DNA of 64,000 bases from DATFVJ01 sp963727015. Its GTDB lineage: Bacteria; Actinomycetota; Actinomycetes; Streptosporangiales; Streptosporangiaceae. Below the pieces are notes generated by a model. It saw only the letters and a program-made list of their open reading frames with translations. It made no database searches and was not told the origin of the DNA. Position 1 is the stretch's first letter; each line of letters starts with the position of its first letter. The position numbers and the translations under genes are program-made. The stretch lies in the NCBI GenBank assembly GCA_963727015.1, contig CAVSEV010000002.1:62001-126000 (forward strand). Reading direction: 5' to 3'. Of the stretch, positions 62,621 through 64,000 are shown piece after piece.

Positions 62621-64000
62621 TTGGCGGACAACGGCCTGTTCGGCCCGCTTTTCTGCAGCCCGGAGGTGAACAGGGAGGTCGGCGAGCGTGCGTGGCTGCA
62701 GGCACTGCTGGACGTCGAACGTGCCCTCGCGGCGGCCCTCGCACGGGCCGGCTTGATCCCGGCTTCGGCTGCGGCGGCGATCGCGGCGTGCTGCTCGGCG
62801 GAGCTTTTCGACGTCGCGAGCCTGGGGCGCCGCGCGCTCGCCGCCGGTAACCCGGTGGTCCCGCTCGTAGCTGACCTGACCGCCATGCTCCCCGCCGAGG
62901 CCGCGCGTCATGTGCACTCGGGCGCGACCAGCCAGGACATCCTGGACACCGCGATGATGCTGGTTACCCGCCGTGCGCTGCGCCCGATCCTGGTGGACCT
63001 GCGCGCCGCCGCGGACCGATGCGCGGAGCTTGCCGAGCGGGAAGCCCGCACCGTGCTGGCGGGCCGTACGCTGCTTCAGCAGGCGCTGCCTGTCACGTTC
63101 GGACTCAAGTGCGCTGGGTGGCTCACCGCCCTCGATGAGGCAGCTGATCGTCTCGAGGTCATCCGCGGCAGCCGTTTGGCTATCGATCTTGGCGGTGCGG
63201 CGGGCACGCTTGCCGCACTCGGCGACTCGGGCACTACGGTCGCCGCGTTGCTCGCAGCGGAACTGCAGCTCGCAGAACCCCTCCTGCCGTGGCACACCGA
63301 CCGGACGCGGATGGCCGAGATGGGCTGCGCGCTCGCGGTCGCTTCCGGCGCCCTCGCCAAGATCGCTTTGGACGTGCTGCTGCTCGCGCAGACGGAGGTC
63401 GCCGAGGTCAGCGAGGCGGGCGGCGACGGCCAGCCGTCTCGTGGCGGCTCGTCAACGCTGCCGCACAAGCGGAACCCGGTCGGCGCCGTGCTTGTGACCG
63501 CATGCACAAGGCGGGTGCCAGGCCTCGCCGCGACCCTGCTCGCATCGATGGCACAGGAGCACGAGCGCGCCGCGGGCGGCTGGCACGCCGAATGGGAGAC
63601 GCTCACCGATGCCCTGCGCCTCACCAGTGGCGCCGCGTCGCACGGCCGCGAGATGCTGGCGGGCCTGCAGGTGGACGCCGAGCGGATGCGCGGCAATCTG
63701 GGTGTGACGGGCGGGCTCATCATGGCGGAGAGCGTGGTGGCACGCCTGTCCCCCGCGCTCGGCCGCGCCGAAGCGCAGGAACTTGTCACCCGGGCGTGCC
63801 AGGAGGCGGTGCGGCGCGGGCAGCCGCTGCGCGAGGCGCTGCTCGCCGAACCCGCCGTGACCGGGCAACTGTCCGCCGCGCAGGTGGATGCCGCGCTCGA
63901 TCCCGCGTCCTACCTCGGCTGCGCACCGCAATTCATCGGCCGCGCGCTCGCCAGGCACGCAACCCTCATCGCCGGCTTCACGGCGCAGCGCGGGAGCGGT
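62621..64000 (+). CDS. pcaB: PcaB-like 3-carboxy-cis,cis-muconate cycloisomerase (fumarase/aspartase superfamily), 3' end missing
   Basis: TTG 62621 follows GGAGG by 6 nt; the frame is open for 460 codons to the window edge. It starts LFGPLFCSPEVNREVGERAWLQALLDVERALAAALARAG, then HSGATSQDILDTAMML, QQALPVTFGLKCAGW and the superfamily signature GGSSTLPHKRNPVGA. PcaB usually reads S-S-x-M-P-H-K-x-N-P, so fit is good. It would convert 3-carboxymuconate to 4-carboxymuconolactone in protocatechuate breakdown; adenylosuccinate lyase-like relatives are the main alternative. Other pca genes, if any, lie beyond the window. Confidence 0.85.
   Translation, partial: MADNGLFGPLFCSPEVNREVGERAWLQALLDVERALAAALARAGLIPASAAAAIAACCSAELFDVASLGRRALAAGNPVVPLVADLTAMLPAEAARHVHSGATSQDILDTAMMLVTRRALRPILVDLRAAADRCAELAEREARTVLAGRTLLQQALPVTFGLKCAGWLTALDEAADRLEVIRGSRLAIDLGGAAGTLAALGDSGTTVAALLAAELQLAEPLLPWHTDRTRMAEMGCALAVASGALAKIALDVLLLAQTEVAEVSEAGGDGQPSRGGSSTLPHKRNPVGAVLVTACTRRVPGLAATLLASMAQEHERAAGGWHAEWETLTDALRLTSGAASHGREMLAGLQVDAERMRGNLGVTGGLIMAESVVARLSPALGRAEAQELVTRACQEAVRRGQPLREALLAEPAVTGQLSAAQVDAALDPASYLGCAPQFIGRALARHATLIAGFTAQRGSG

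Noticed and set aside
1..64000. tRNA, rRNA, known riboswitches, phage or transposase genes
   Set aside because: Looked for by eye and not found; short or diverged examples could be missed without covariance searches.

Overview
The window comes from a high-GC actinobacterium. Evidence: GTG and TTG starts are frequent; the gene set includes RbpA, an Rv2578c-type radical SAM protein, adjacent ppm1/lnt, a DUF3040 protein, an isochorismate synthase, and an RsbW-like ATPase divergent from a GntR regulator. I cannot name the genus. No rRNA, tRNA, CRISPR array, phage module, transposase or classical biosynthetic cluster was recognised.

Layout. 0-5 kb: peptide/nickel-type ABC importer (substrate-binding protein cut by the window edge, two ATPases, two permeases). 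5.3-9 kb: isochorismate synthase and MMPL transporter, both frame-disrupted. 9-13.7 kb: GT-C-like membrane protein, degenerate CHASE3/HAMP sensor, frame-disrupted radical SAM gene. 13.7-15.5 kb: gene-poor stretch with duplications and a PBP gene fragment. 15.5-24.7 kb: DUF3040, class B PBP, universal stress protein, GNAT, DUF6458, WYL regulator, large membrane protein, FmdB-type zinc ribbon. 24.9-26.4 kb: remnant of a prolyl aminopeptidase gene and several palindromes. 26.4-35.3 kb: coupled sulfite-oxidase-like/ferredoxin-reductase/DUF6510 operon, DUF4097 lipoprotein, YbhN-like protein, ArsR-phosphatase fusion with ChrA, AraC regulator, AzlCD. 35.5-38 kb and 46.2-48.4 kb: two paralogous MFS-TetR cassettes. 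38.2-45.3 kb: housekeeping genes (DUF3817, methyltransferases, GDPD, RbpA, FxsA, Ppm1, Lnt). 48.8-55.5 kb: lysine aminomutase cluster (kamA divergent from kdd-kamD-kamE), with KamE fused to a hot-dog 3-aminobutyryl-CoA ammonia-lyase-like domain. 55.6-64 kb: DUF2079 protein (frame-disrupted), a hypothetical protein, DUF3048, O-methyltransferase, RsbW/GntR pair, and a PcaB-like lyase running off the end.

Three signals stand out. First, the kam cluster encodes most of the lysine-to-crotonyl-CoA route in an actinobacterium. Second, locally generated tandem repeats are everywhere: units inside genes are multiples of 3 (6, 15, 18, 69 bp), while most units between genes are not (14, 16, 20, 52 bp). 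Third, there are at least three families of dispersed palindromic elements; one supplies a gene's stop codon and sits in a 207-bp tandem duplication carrying copies of that gene's 3' end.

Four genes are split by frameshifts. Two of these lie in or beside 15-bp repeat blocks. Errors in a draft assembly are a real alternative to true mutation, so those calls are hedged.
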